DNA from: Cerrena zonata
Taxonomy: Eukaryota > Basidiomycota > Agaricomycetes > Polyporales > Cerrenaceae
Direction of reading: 5' to 3'
Length of the DNA stretch: 64,000 nucleotides
NCBI GenBank assembly: GCA_038087015.1
Contig: JASBNA010000038.1
Coordinates: 372,001-436,000 of the forward strand
A program made the position numbers and the translations under genes. This document shows positions 44,694-57,688 of the stretch, piece by piece. The number at the start of each line of letters is the position of its first letter. Position 1 is the stretch's first letter. The notes under the pieces were generated by a model, which ran no database searches, was not told where the DNA came from, and worked only from the letters and a program-made list of their open reading frames with translations.

Positions 44694-47661
44694 ATGCTCA
44701 ACGCTACCCGCAGAGGTTTGCCACAGTTTGCGCGTAGGGTTCGTACCTATGCTTCAGAAGCATCAACCTCAACCGCTTATGATGGTTTGCTCATTTGTCT
44801 GCCTTCCCGTGATGCCGTCACATTACTGACGTTGTTCTGCAGTTTGCATCATAGGCGGAGGTCATGCCGGTTGCGAGGCAGCTGCGGGAGCGGCGAGGAC
44901 AGGTGCCAGAACACTTCTGCTGACTCAAAAGCTTGATACAATAGGCGAACTTTCGTGTAATCCGTCAATTGGAGGCATTGGTAAAGGCACCCTTGTGCGT
45001 GAAGTGGATGCCTTAGATGGCGTTTGCGGACGTGTTACAGGTCAGAATTTTTGATATTGCTGAGAAACACATCTCACTCTTATCATAGACAAGGCTGGTA
45101 TCCATTTCGTGATGCTGAATCGCTCACGTGGCGCTGCTGGCTGGGTTGGTGTTCGCTCTGAAAACGGTCCCAATATTTGCTAATAGTATTTTGTACAGGG
45201 GCCTCGGGCACAAATAGACAGAAAGCTCTATAAACGACATATGCAGGAAACCCTGCACAACTATCCAAATTTGGATATTAAAGCCGCCAGCGTACATGAT
45301 CTAGTCTTGGATCACACCGCTGACAGCCTGCGGCCCAATACCTGGGGTTCCGTTACTGGTGTCCGTTTAGGTTGGCTCTATGGCTCTGCAGATCTTTCTC
45401 AATGCTAATGGCCTAAACAGAAACCGGCGAGACGATTCGTGCTTCTCAGGTCGTTATTTGTACAGGCACTTTCTTGTCTGGAGAGATACATATAGGTCAG
45501 TGTATAGCATCTTACCTCCTATCTAGAATAAATTTGGCTGATGCTGGCAAAGGTATGAAACGGTTTCCTGCAGGTCGTATGAATGAAGCACCATCCATCG
45601 GTCTATCGGGATCCCTTCGGACAGCAGGGTTCAAGCTCGGTCGATTGCAAACTGGAACTCCCGCTCGGATCAGTAAAAATAGTATCGACTTTTCCAAGCT
45701 CGAGATCCAACACGGAGAAGCTGAGCCGATGCCATTCAGTTATATGAACCAGACTGTAGACAATGCGGTAGGATACATCTGATTCATCATGCAGTACCGC
45801 CTTACACCCCTGTAGGGAAACCAAGTATCGTGTTTCAAGACACAGACAACATCCCTAACCCATCAGATCATTAGAGATAACCTGCAGCATAGTTGCCATA
45901 TACAGGAGACTAAGAAAGGTGGGTAGCGTCAGAGATGTGATTTATTTAGGATCTGAAGTAGTCTGGTCTAATTCTCAGGTCCGCGGTACTGTCCGTCATT
46001 AGAGGCAAAGGTTATACGTTTCCCTCAGCGCTCATCACATCGTGTTTGGCTTGAGCCAGAGGGTTATGACTCTGGTTGGTCTCATGTTTACCGCCAATAA
46101 TTCATTTTGCTTATTGAAATTCTGAATCCCAGATCTAATATACCCAAATGGACTGTCATGCAGCATGCCTGAAGATATTCAGGTGTCACTCTATCGTAGC
46201 GTTCCCGGACTCGAGAACGCCGAACTGATCAAGCCTGCTTATGGTGTTGAATACGACCATGTGGATGCCAGAGAGCTGGGTCGTGAGTACCCTAATTCCC
46301 TGCTGTATTTGAATATCTTTTTTATTTGCCGAATTAAGCTACTCTGGAAACCAAGCGCATAAAGGTAATCTCATATAGCGGCACGATGAAGTCATCATAT
46401 TAACAGCGGTTTGTCATTTTAGGGTCTCTTCCTCGCAGGTCAAATTAATGGTGCGTCATTGCACCGTCTCTCGCTTCTCAGGCGTAGCTAAATGTGCTTC
46501 TAGGGACAACAGGGTATGAAGAAGCCGCAGCACAAGGCGTGATCGCTGGAATCAACGCTGGCCTTGCTGCACTCCATCGAACACCACTGGTTCTTACCCG
46601 AGCAGATGGCTACGTCGGTGTGATGATTGACGACCTCATCATTAAGGGTGCCGAAGAACCTTGTGTGTTTGTTCTAATCTTCTTATTAAACTATATTCAT
46701 CCAATGTTAGATCGCATGTTCACAACACGTTCTGAGTACCGATTGACTATTCGCAGTGACAACGCAGATCTCCGTTTAACTGAGAAAGGTTAGTAGCTGG
46801 TTCCTCCGTCGTATAGCAAATTCATTGAATTGACTCTCTTATCAGGCCGCCGGGTTGGGGCTGTCTCCGACGGTCGATGGGCGCATTTCTTGTCAACCCG
46901 CAATGAACTCGAACGTATCACAGAGCTATTGAAGACAGCTGCTCACAGCCCCCATGTAAGTTAAGCCACACGTTCTGACAAACCATTCAATCTCATCGGG
47001 GATTACCTTAGGGATGGCGAAAGCTAGGTGTTCCATTTGATATGCGTTCTGATGGGATTCGTAGGAGGTATGACGTATTTTTAGATAGCTTAATATTTCA
47101 CACTCACCTTTCTTTGTGACAGTGCCTTTGAGCTTCTACATCGCGGAGACGTCCATATAGATACGATAAAGCCGCTGATACCAGAGCTCGTCACAGTAGA
47201 TTCCAGGAACGTGGAACGTGTGGTCATCGACGGTATGTCACTTACAAACTATATCGGACATAGGCCTTAAAATTTATATTCTATCCTGACAGCTCAATAT
47301 AACGCCCACCTACGTCGACAAGAAGCTGATCTCCGTCTATTCTCGGAAGACGAGAGTCTAATCTTGTGTCCAGATATCAATTACGCCACTGTCGAGGGCC
47401 TAAGTTCCGAAGTAAGGGAGCGGCTGACTATGGTCAAGCCTACTACAATTGTAAGATCACATCCGACTACACACTTCAGTAATCACTGATTGGAAATATT
47501 AGGGCGCCGCAAGGAGAATGGAAGGTATGACACCTACTTGCTTGGTATCACTTCTCCGTTATGCAAAACGGACTCACAAGCACAAACCTGAGTCGGAAAT
47601 TGACCCTTTATTCACTGTCACCAACCGTGCCGAAACTCCTAGTCCATTACCTAGTAACTGA
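44694..47661 (+). CDS. MTO1: MTO1/GidA, mitochondrial tRNA wobble-uridine modification enzyme
   Basis: Eighteen exons, all with matching phases, give 679 residues. First and last coding exons are 44694-44784 and 47503-47661. The N-terminus is a likely mitochondrial targeting sequence ([20 protein letters not shown]). The FAD site follows ([14 protein letters not shown]), then the GidA signatures [95 protein letters not shown] and [21 protein letters not shown]. With the GTPase MSS1 it installs the carboxymethylaminomethyl (or taurine) type group on uridine 34 of mitochondrial tRNAs. Length is as expected. The third exon ends in a GTTGGT donor, needed to read RGAAGWGPRAQ. Confidence 0.96.
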
Positions 47662-47860
47662 TCACTCCTTCCGACTTCAGCTGAGTGAATAGAGGAACAT
47701 TATGCATCACATACTATATATACTATATACACCACATACACTAGTAACTAGTTGTTATCGTATCGTATAGGTCCGAAACATTAGAGATATTAGACGGGGA
47801 TAGATTGAAATAAGTCCATCATTCAAACACGGATTCTTGGAATGGAACACAGAAGATGAT

Positions 47861-50800
47861 CTAATGATGACGATTCTTGTCTTTGACCATCGAAAACATG
47901 TCGAGTTCGTGGCGCAGTGCTTGAGAGGTAGTGGCGTAGGCTTCGCGCTGCAAAGCCGTGGGGCGGCCACCACGTTGCAGAAGGTTAAATTGTCCATTCG
48001 ATATGTCATCGAGCATGTTTGAGATGTCAATAGTAGGCAGCGCGTAAGGACTTATGTACTTCCCCAGCACGCCGGTAGCTAATAACTTCATGAAAGTCTC
48101 TACGGGGTTCATGCTCTCCGAGGAGGACAAGATGCCGAAAGTTTGCATCTCGTCAAGCTTCGTCATCAAAAGATGACGCAGTTCCCTGGATTGTCTATAA
48201 GTATTTAGGGGTCATCAGCAAATCATTTACCTAACAGACGAGAAGTCTCACCTCAGGTCGTACAAGAAGCGAAGGCTGTCGACCAGGAAATGCCGCAATT
48301 GCTTCTCATGGCTTTGCTTCATGCCTTCTAGAAGTCCTTTCCATCGATATTCCGGTGAGCAGGAGAGAGCAACAACCAAACATGCGATGTGGTCTTCTAA
48401 GCATATGTCAATCCTCTGCTGATATGTCAAACACAAACGTCCATCACGTCGTCTGAATTATGCGATGAGAAATTTGAATCACTTGGTGCAATGTGTTGGT
48501 AAAATACTTACAGAGGTATCCCAATCAAGGCTCTCCAAACACCCGCGCAGGCATCTTTGCGTAATAGTAGCGTCGATTGCGTCGAACGGAGAATGAGCCA
48601 TTGCACGTTTTCATCGTTCGCATAGCGGCGAAGAGTAGCAACGTGCACATCGTCAGCGAGGAACCATTGGAGGAAGGGACTGCGTAGAATGTACCCTTCG
48701 CATCCCTGAGTTCTTAACAATGTGCTGAGTATGAGGATGATTCCGACGTGTATACCCAACCAAGCCCCGTGCCCATCATTGGTATACATCTTGTCCATCT
48801 GACCGCACCTGGTTAACCACATGCTTTCCAATGTAGCTACCAGACCATCCTTGCAGAGGCTGACGGCTATCAACGGACTGACCAGACAGAGCTGATGCGT
48901 TAACATAACGAATGGATAGGCAGGGTGGATATGGGACTCTGGCTGTAAATGGGTATATTCGCCAGAGAGCTGGGGAAGGGACCTCAAGTCTATCTGTCTG
49001 CAAGTAAACAATTGCAGACCATCCATTACACGACCTAAGAGAGGGCGAATAACGGAGATGTCGACGTATTGAACTAGCTCTAGAAGAGGAACAATGGTGT
49101 CGGGAGGGTCCCATTCGTTCGTTTGCTGACAGGCGTGAATGACATATCCGATGAATAAAGAGAGCGACGAGGAAGGGTTGTTCCTGGTCCGTCTCTGTTT
49201 CAGGTATTCTGAATCGATAAGAATCCTGAGGAAGCCGGTCAAACCATAAGCCTCCACCAATAACTGGTGTTTGTCTGGGATAAGATCTTGAAGTAGGTCG
49301 CGAAGTCTCGAGTCCAGCATCTCTTGATGGAATGCGTAGTAGTCCGTAAGAGCACTGAGGATGCCTGCGTTGCGACACCTATAACACTCGCGTCAAACAG
49401 ATGTCATCGAGCATAGCGAGAAGGTTTGCTCACCACGCATAGTTTTTATAGGCACCCAAATCGCGCAGAAAACGTATAGCCAGGTCGTCACTCATACTTC
49501 TGACTATGAGACTCAAAAATGAGACATCCTCGCTAGACGTCAGGGAGTGAAATATAAAATTCCATGTACGTGCATTGTTTAGGCAGTCGGAGGCTACCGC
49601 ACTCCTGCAATACTGTCAGTTCAAAGCGAAAGACAAGAAGGGAGGATATATTTACTCGTGGAAAGGCATCCCGATGTCACCAGGAGGTATAGAGGGAGAA
49701 AATAGTTCCAACAGCGTCGCGTTATAACTACGATCGAAGTTGGTTGTCCAATCTGTCTCGCGATACAGATGAGCTAGGAATTCACAACAGATAGCATAGG
49801 CCATCCATCGAACGTGAACATTCGCGCTGACTGCAGTTTGATAATGATTACACGATGCATTTGGAAAACCGAAGATGCAAAAGTCTTCGACAACTTGAAA
49901 TGCTTCCCTGTCGAAGAATAATTTGGAGGCGACATCACTGACTGTGACAAGATGCAACGCAAATGAGAGATAAGGCAGTGCACCACTAATGTTGTGCCTC
50001 ATCCGGTCTCTGGAAGTTTGTATCTCATGATTCGATACCATAGAACGCATCATTTTCATGATATAGTCCACGACAGATAGCAATTGATCGCTTTTCTCTG
50101 TGCGAAGATAGGACACCATGTCTGTGATAATGGTGGTTCGTTTCCCCTCGTCTGCGTAGTTGGCGCAAAGATGTTGGAAAAATGCAGACAGTGCGAATTC
50201 GGGGGTATGATCCTGGTGGACACCAGGAATGAGAAAGGTTGCGAAGTCAGAAGCATTGAAAATGCCTTGAAGAAAGAGGGGGTCCTTTCGCAGCAGCGAG
50301 AGTACTATGGTTTTGATACTTGAGGCTACTACCATAAAACGACGGATATCGTGATGTTTATCCCTAAATTAAATCATTTTTAGAATTCTAAATCGTATGG
50401 TTGATTGTGCTGTACGTACCATCCAGAAAAACGATATGCTACTAGCTGTCGAAGGAACAATCGTATTTCATGCGGGTACCATTCAGATAAAGCCTTCGTA
50501 AAGTGTTCCACCTGCCCCCTCTTGAGTAAAACACCTATCAAGGACCAGGCATATCGTGTGATTGGCTTGGGATAGGCTTTGATTCTGTTCTTTGTTTTAG
50601 CGACCTGACAGTTCGAGTCGGGGGCAGACACATACCTTTGATATTCAAGGAGGTCCGCAACAATATCAGGGCTAACATCTTCCTTTGAGCGAAGGTGCTG
50701 TCGGATACTGAACAGTTTGAATACAATTATACCCTCGTCAATGCGGCGTAACGCAAATGAGCCAACAGCAAGAATTCCGCGGCCAGTAGTAGCCCCCAGA

Positions 50801-50904
50801 CCGTAAACTGTGGTGCCGTCGGAGCTCGTAGTCTCTGAGATGGACAAGGATGCAGCTTCGGAGGCAGCTTGCGCCAGGAGGATCTCTGAGTGCAATCTCG
50901 ACAT
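47861..50904 (-). CDS. Large helical protein of unknown function
   Basis: Six exons (50420-50904, 49656-50363, 49434-49604, 48512-49378, 48252-48452, 47861-48194) join in phase to 921 residues, so this is a real gene. I do not recognise it. It looks almost entirely alpha-helical with leucine-rich segments (VVASSIKTIVLSLLRK, FALSAFFQHLCANYADEG, IVPLLELVQYVDISVIRPLL), consistent with a HEAT/ARM-type repeat scaffold. No catalytic motif, signal peptide or convincing transmembrane helix is seen. The true start may lie upstream: an in-frame TTG-led extension to about 50964 is open and could be joined to a short first exon. It shares its upstream region with the DUF2470 gene and is tail-to-tail with MTO1. 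Confidence 0.7.
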
Positions 50905-51470
50905 CTGCGTGAATGTCACGGTTGAGGGGAAAGCACGGATAACTTCGAGAAAGTTATGCCCCAACCGACATTGTTACGCAAATCGGGATGTCTGTCAAAT
51001 CTGACGGTTGAAACACTTAAGGGAAAGGCCAGTTATGCCACGCTGTGCTCGCCGAAGACTTTTTTGCGGCATCGTCCCTAATACAACCACCACAACGTAA
51101 TGGTTCGAGCGCCGAAGGAGGAAGTCTGATTGAAGAAGAGTTGGGGAGTTAGAGAGCCCAGAAAAGCTCCACGCGTGAAAACATGGCTAAGAGTAAGGTC
51201 CTCAGTATGTCTTTTGTAACAATATCGACAATAACTTACAGTGGTGGCTCATAAACTTGAATGACCTCAGTACTCAATGTCATGGAAACTTCATCATATC
51301 GCAGTCACGGGACCGTGTTTGATGAACCGCGCTCGCTTGCCGGAAGCCGACTCAGATCTCACGATCTCTCTGCTATGTAACTTTGCTTAGTTGGTACTGG
51401 GTACGTGTCTTGTGAACATTTCCCACTTGCCTTTGCTCACCGTACTACCCAGTGCTACCATACCTTCAAC
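50905..51470. promoter_or_regulatory. Divergent promoter region, orphan gene / DUF2470 gene
   Basis: About 570 bp. May include a missed 5' exon of the orphan gene (a short frame MPQKSLRRAQRG begins on the minus strand near 51070). No other feature seen. Confidence 0.4.
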
Positions 51471-52299
51471 ATGTCTGACGAGGTTGCGTCAAAATCCGGT
51501 TTCTTGTGCATGTATATGTCGAATCATCCCGACACCCTTGTGTCATATGTTAGATACTGGGGCAAGGTGAATGACAATGTTACTAGTGCTCAAATGACAT
51601 CAATCGACACCAAGGTAACTTCCTACTCTCTCTCTCCTTATCCGGAAATAGAGGGCTCAAGAATGAACTATAGGCTATGACCTTGACTTATACAGTCAAA
51701 GGCAGCAGCGACAAGAAGCAGGTCCGAATCGAATTCGACCCACCTCTTGCTGGGTACGAAGAAGTCAAGCCTCGGCTACTGAACATGAAGGTGGATGCAG
51801 AGGAAGCTCTGGGAATGGTACTGTTATATTATTGTCAATATACGATATATTCTAAACGGTTTCTATCGTAGCTCCGTGCACCTCAAATCACCTCCTTCCA
51901 CTTGCCGTTCAGAATTTGGATTCCAACAGCGATGGTAGCATCCCTTGTATACGTTACATTTGCTCCACTGAGAAGCTCTCCTTCCTACAATGCTCTTTAC
52001 TTACTTGCAAACCTCACTCGCGAGACCGTTCCTTCATGGGCCATCCCCACAAGTTGGATATTCATGGTGTCCGTCCATTTCTTGGAAGCCCTCTATACAT
52101 TGTATCTTTGCAGGCACTTCACGACACCCTTCTCTGTAGGCGTAAGTATTTGCTTACGTCTTGAAGTGATATCTTGTTTGACGCTTTCTTCCAGCTTCGA
52201 TACGTTGCGGCAGCCTTCATTTGGGGTTTCCCGATCATCAAGGACTTACGCAAACGGGCTCAGGATCTGAGGATCGATAGTATTATGAAAGGAAAATGA
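51471..52299 (+). CDS. DUF2470 domain membrane protein
   Basis: Four exons (51471-51614, 51674-51817, 51872-52141, 52195-52299) give 220 residues. Residues 8-95 match the DUF2470 pattern seen in haem-utilisation and pyridoxamine-oxidase-like proteins: MYMSNHPDTLVSYVRYW, AQMTSIDTKAMTLTYTV, RIEFDPPLAGYEEVKPRLLNM. The C-terminal half has about four hydrophobic segments (WIPTAMVASLVYVTFAPL, WIFMVSVHFLEALYTLYL, LRYVAAAFIWGFPII), so it is anchored in a membrane. Proteins with this two-part layout are common in fungi but uncharacterised. Ends in a basic tail (MKGK). Confidence 0.85.
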
Positions 52300-54383
52300 T
52301 GTCAGACGCTCTGCGTATTTTCTTGGAATATCCGGGATGTATTGCTTCATGACCGTGATTACTTGATGGCTTACCGTATATCCGGATTGCAGGGCTCATT
52401 TGTTCTCTACCTAACAAATAAATTATATAGGCAGCGTTTGGACATATTTGCACCATCCAAAAAGACAGACCAGAACTTCTGATATACGCATTTGCTTACC
52501 TCCTCTGATCCTGTTTGCGGTTTTCTCTGCAATTGCAACATTAAATCTCCTGCATCGGCAAAGTCAAAGCATCGACAACCCGCGATAGATCAACGCCTAT
52601 CCCACAAACTATATGAAGCTGTCAGCAAGATTGACACACCTAAGCGGAAAGGTGAACATACCGGAGTACACCATCATGTGCAGACCGTTGGACAAATTTT
52701 GGACTGTCATCATCGGTGAGTTGATCAGTATCCCGTGAACCACGCTGCAGCAAATATCCTCGTCAGCATTATGTGCTTGAGAAGGAGAGTTGACCGTATG
52801 GGCTTACTATATGCCAGCTTGCAAATACACCAAACGCCACGCTGATGCCACTTTGGGTAGCTAGGTCATTATGATCGTCGACATAGCTCTGGTCAAGGCA
52901 ATAGGATACAGTTGGAACCTACTTTCCATGAACTTCAGGGTCGGTCATAAATTGTGCCCAACTCGAATCATATCGCACCTTCATTCTCTGATTTCAGCAA
53001 CATTGACTTGGACGTTTATAAATCCTTCAATAGATCTGATGTAATACAACGCGCACGAAGGAAAAGGCCCAGGGAATGGTAAGGGTCCACGTAAGCTCCA
53101 AATCTGGTGATCCAGGTCCTGAAGTTAGGTCATTCAATGAGTCACAAGGGATAAATCGGTGTCCACAAACCTTGAAACAGATTGTATCAACGGAACGATA
53201 CGCGGAATGGGATCGCCGATCACAACCTACCTCACATCATCAGATCTCAACAATGCAGCTGAACTGGCACCCATACAGCCAAATGGCCCTGATCCATTTC
53301 CCAAGGGCTGACGCCGCTTTTGAGAGGTGATTTACTCGAATTGACAATTGTTACTTCCGGCTGAGTGCAGAAAATGATCGTCCCTGAAGAGATATACTTT
53401 ATGGCATCGAGATGGTGAGTCAAGAACGAGGCATAACCACAACGAGACAAAACCACTTACATCTATCCGTGCTTTCCAAATACTGATATATCCTGGACCA
53501 CAGGTACACCAGACACATCTAGTTCCGTCTTCGGCCCAACGCCGCTAACAATTTACACAAATACATAGGGCGATGCAAAGCGCCTGCTGCAATACTCACC
53601 TCTTCAATAGCTTCCGCACCATATTTCAGTGCAGAGGACACGGCAACTTGTACTCCGATGGCATGTGTAATGGTTTCATCTCTGAAAAAAAGCATCCTTT
53701 GGCGTCAGGTAAGCCCTCACCGTTGAATGACCTGTGTAAGGCCTCAACAATTTCGTCACTTGAGCTCACTATGTAGTTGGCAGTTCATCGAAGGTTCCCT
53801 ACTTACTCGGATAGGTGAGTTCATATCTCATTATAGTCCGACCGGTGGTATATTGTGTTGTTCACATATTGAATAGTTGAAATTCTGGTTTATTTGCATA
53901 CCTCGATGGCTATGTCCGAAATCGGGGTTTTCTCATTATTTGCAATGTTTCTTGAAAAGCTGAAACTGCATTAGTGTGTCGGATTCTTTACGGAATACCC
54001 GTCCTTTTTCCATCTAGGCGCACTTCTGCAATCTGGTCAGTAGTATCATTAAAGTGCGATAACCCACCCAGAGGTGACTGATATGAACCTTGAACGACGC
54101 TCCGGCTAGGAGCATGTCTTTATGTCGGTGAGAGATACTTCAACGTTGATTGGTCTGAGAGTTTAAATTCGGGAGGCTATACCGACCTCCTTCTGTGTAA
54201 GAATGTTGGACAGAACTCTGACTTAGATTGACGACGTTCCGGCTCCGGGTGTCCTTCATGTATCAAGCAGTGGTCCATAACTAAAATTGATTCCTGCTAT
54301 GCTATTGATAGTCGGACTTTCTATTAATACAGGATATCAGTAGCCAAATAATTAGTCGAATCATAGTATAGAGAGTCTCGCTT
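52300..54383. other. 2.1 kb intergenic, no supported gene
   Basis: 3' flanks of the DUF2470 gene and the multi-pass membrane protein gene. Scattered frames under 90 codons on both strands; none could be joined into a plausible protein. No transposon or tRNA recognised. Confidence 0.5.
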
Positions 54384-56433
54384 TCACGTGTACATTTTCC
54401 AAGGGCATGCAGTCATCGACCTGCTGCAGCCCTTGACGAGGCACATGAAGCACTAGAATATTACGTTCAAACAAGCCATTAGAAGGGGTGTATGTGAGCT
54501 ACTTACATTTCAAGGTCAACGAAGGTAGTCAGTCGATTCTGCGGTGTTTCATGCATTGCGGTTTCTCCTTCACTACCTTCATAGCTACAGAAACACGAAG
54601 ATGATAATTATTGGATAAAATGAGAACTGCACTAATTACTCACTGGTTTTGTTCCCTCAGCTTCAATAAGCTGATTACGGCAGTCGATGCTACAATCGTG
54701 CTAGAAATGTATTTGATATCCGTCAGACGCAAAATGCACATCGCACTAACCTAGCAGCGCCTCCTGAATCCTCGTCACGATAAACATCCCGATTAACGAT
54801 GTCCAAGTGAGAACTCACCACATATTGCAAAAGCAACGTTCATAGTACCTGTGCAATTTTAGCATGTTTTCGAGGCGTAAGGTTCAAGTTCACCTACCAT
54901 TGAGGTCGAGCCAATTGAAGACCTCCAATAAAATCGTAAGCTACTACTACCCTTCAATCGAAAGATGGTACCATAACAGCATCGGAATGTCCAGGGCAGC
55001 TGCGAAACCAACATATGCATATCCCTGCCTGCAAAGGACCATCCATAGAGGGGAAAGGCGAGCTACAGAGTGTTGATGAAGCCCAGAAATTGTAAACGCA
55101 AGGATTGTAAGGTCGAAAACAACGGCTAGCAAGCCCCAGAAAATTAGAGATACCATTGCCTACTGTGAAGAAAAAAAGAAGTGAAGGGACGCACTATAGA
55201 AATAGAAAGAAATGATGCCAGCATCGTGATTAGCACCAAGAGGAACAACTGTAGTGCAGTTTTTCATGATCTCAGAGAAAGAAATGCTCGAGATAGTGCC
55301 TATGATTGTTCAAGGATTTACTATAATAGTGAAGATTGTCGGTACTCACTGTTGATACCAAGGGCCCAGTGTGCCAAGGATAGAAAATAAAGTAAATAAC
55401 AAATAACTTTAGTCTCTCGCCACAGGGCCAGCCTACATACCACACACCGGTCAGTAAATATAGATGAAGATTAATATGGGTTTCAACGTACGGTCGTAGA
55501 AGGACTGTCGTTGACGAAGATGCGATACTCAAGTTTATAAGAATCTTTGGCTTGGGTTACAACGCTGAGTGACTTGAATGTTTTAAACGGTCTTACAGAA
55601 ATAACTTTTGCTTCAACTGACTGCAATTAGTTTATCTTCATTGTCCAGGGAGAAAAACATCTCAGACCTTCACAATTATTTACGAAGGATTCCTGAGTCA
55701 CGAAGTTGCTGAAACGATGTCAGTTAATATTGTCTGCTTTAGTAGTATCGACCTACACCATGACCATAACTATAGCGGAAGCATACCGAGATGCAAAGTA
55801 CGGGAGCTACAAGGTATTACGTCAATACATCTGTGAGTGTAATGGTTAGAAACTAAACACTAACGAAAGCCCACGAGAACTTGATCGTTCTAAACAGCAA
55901 TTTGGCTTCGACCTCTGACCAGGTCGTGAGGAAATGCCACCTTGAGGCTTTGTATTAGAGTCATTATTCCAGTACGTATACATGAACACTTACAAATATA
56001 CACCGCTCAAACATGCTGCAGCATGACCAAAAATCCGTGCACATTGCTCTTGTATTTCAGGACTTTGCCAATCGATCATTCCGCACCCAGGAAACCCTGT
56101 TACATATGATCGCTCGTTGAGGGAGGTTGTATACTCTACTCGGTCGACCAATGTCGAAGGGACCGGGAAAGATGAGACCAGAAGGCTAGGAGGATGAGAG
56201 AAGACAACTAGCGAATAGCAAGGTAGCGTTCCACTACTTATAGTGAGCACCCGAAGGAGTTTTATGTAAGTTAGTGATCCGTGCAGTGTCGAAGGAATGC
56301 ACGGCGAAAACATATCCACCGTAGCCGCTCGGTAAGCAGACGGAGCAAACGGTTTGAGCAAAATTGAATCTTTGAAAGTCTTGCAGGTACTGGCGCCTTC
56401 ATATAATACTAACTGTGAGATATAGATGGCCAT
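54384..56433 (-). CDS. Multi-pass integral membrane protein of unknown function, frame-disrupted in two places
   Basis: About a dozen exons can be read from ATG 56433 to TGA 54384. The first exon (55994-56433) encodes an extracellular-type segment with TCKTFKDSILLKPFAPSAYR and TGFPGCGMIDWQSPEIQEQC. It is followed by membrane segments and loops including FASRYASAIVMVM, VTQESFVNNCE, LALWRETKVICYLLYFLSLA, KNCTTVVPLGANHDAGIISF, VVFDLTILAFTISGLHQHS, LNGTMNVAFAICGG and STIVASTAVISLLKL. This layout, with about seven hydrophobic segments, is like a membrane family common in mushroom-forming fungi; its function is unknown to me. Two junctions are one base out of phase: the exon starting at 55708, and the join of 54972 to 54922. 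A 13-nt exon (GGAA) and the short exons make modelling uncertain. It may be a young pseudogene or contain sequence errors. Confidence 0.6.
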
Positions 56434-57688
56434 ACCAGCTCAGTAGAGCATGAACACAAGATACATTGGTACCAGCGACGTGAACTTGAAGGACCCAGCG
56501 CGGATCGGACTAGTGGCTAACTGGGGATGTTAAACGCAACCATTCGGAGACTCGGAAAGATTGGCAAGCGAATCTGTATTTGCCAATGGTAAGCCAAATA
56601 TAGACAACATTGTAGAACTGAAACACATACACAGGATTTTGAAAGAGATGTTGCTGACATGACAGAAGTTGGCGAAGATCTACCGTAACAAACTTGGTAA
56701 CTACGTCAATCGACGGAGACAACCATGGTCCCATTCCTGGAAATCAGTACCTCCAGATGTGGCCCTTTCTTACCGGTTTGAGGATCGCTGATATCAGTTT
56801 TGGTCACGGTCGACTTATTGCTGCTCAGTTGACCGGTAACGACGTACTTTTCTTAGCTCCATGAAAGCCGCTTACTGAAGAACTTGAAGTCTTCGGGTCA
56901 CATTCCTAGCAGCAAGTTTTGAACGAGTAAATATATGCGACTCAGTCCAGATGTGTATCATTGGTTTCCGATTGAGCCATTTGCAATGGGTAAGGTTCAA
57001 TATGCACCCGAGGGGAATAGTGTGGAGGTCGTGATGAACTCAGTTCCCTTTATCAATGGGCATGGCCAAAGAGCCTTTGGATCGGTGCATACATGTGTAT
57101 GTATTGAGTTTCGGAACAACAGACTTTCGAACATTGCGAGCGACATGTCGTGGTAGTCGAATGATTGTTTAGGAGTGTCGCTGACAAGGACAACCCATTG
57201 GTTAGAGTTCGGTTACTTTATATCATTACGTAAACCGAGCAGAAGCATTTCACATCTTCCCCTTTATCGTGGCAAGTTTCTACATTGACTGAGCAAAGCT
57301 GCTGCCCTCAAAACATTATCATATGCTATGTTCATCTCGTCGAATGGATGCGAGCTGGTGCAAGCTGTTCCTATGTCTTGTCACGGTAAAGAAAAGGAAA
57401 TCGCGGATGAGCCGGGAATGGGTCACGCGCCTTATCCTGCCTTATCTCCTCGACGCCGAGTCTGGGGTAAAGTTTTTTTTCATCGGAAGCTACGACGTGA
57501 TCGTGGCATTTTGATAGCAGGGGTCGGATGATAGTGGGAAGCGTTATCGTTGTACGGCTCCGTCGTTATAATACACCACCAGTCAAAGTGGAGTCTAATC
57601 GGTCGTTTCACCTTCCACACCAAGGTCACGCACGACCTACAACAACCTGGGGACCTAAACATAACCCACCGGGTTTCATAGCTTCACC
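56434..57688. other. 1.25 kb between divergent genes
   Basis: Upstream regions of the membrane protein (minus) and of the permease (plus). Frames on the minus strand near 56510-56734 do not join to the membrane-protein gene in phase. No gene called. Confidence 0.45.

Noticed and set aside
45140..45198. Possible GC donor in MTO1 after RGAA
   Set aside because: The GTTGGT donor four bases on gives RGAAGWGPRAQ, which fits the family better.
54951..54959. Three consecutive TAG codons that seemed to break the membrane protein
   Set aside because: They lie inside a 49-nt segment with GT and AG ends, so they are most simply intronic; the remaining issue there is one of phase only.
55150..55200. 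Apparent stop between two membrane segments of the same gene
   Set aside because: A later acceptor (TTGCTAG) gives FYFYTVVFDLTILAF in frame and places the stop in the intron.
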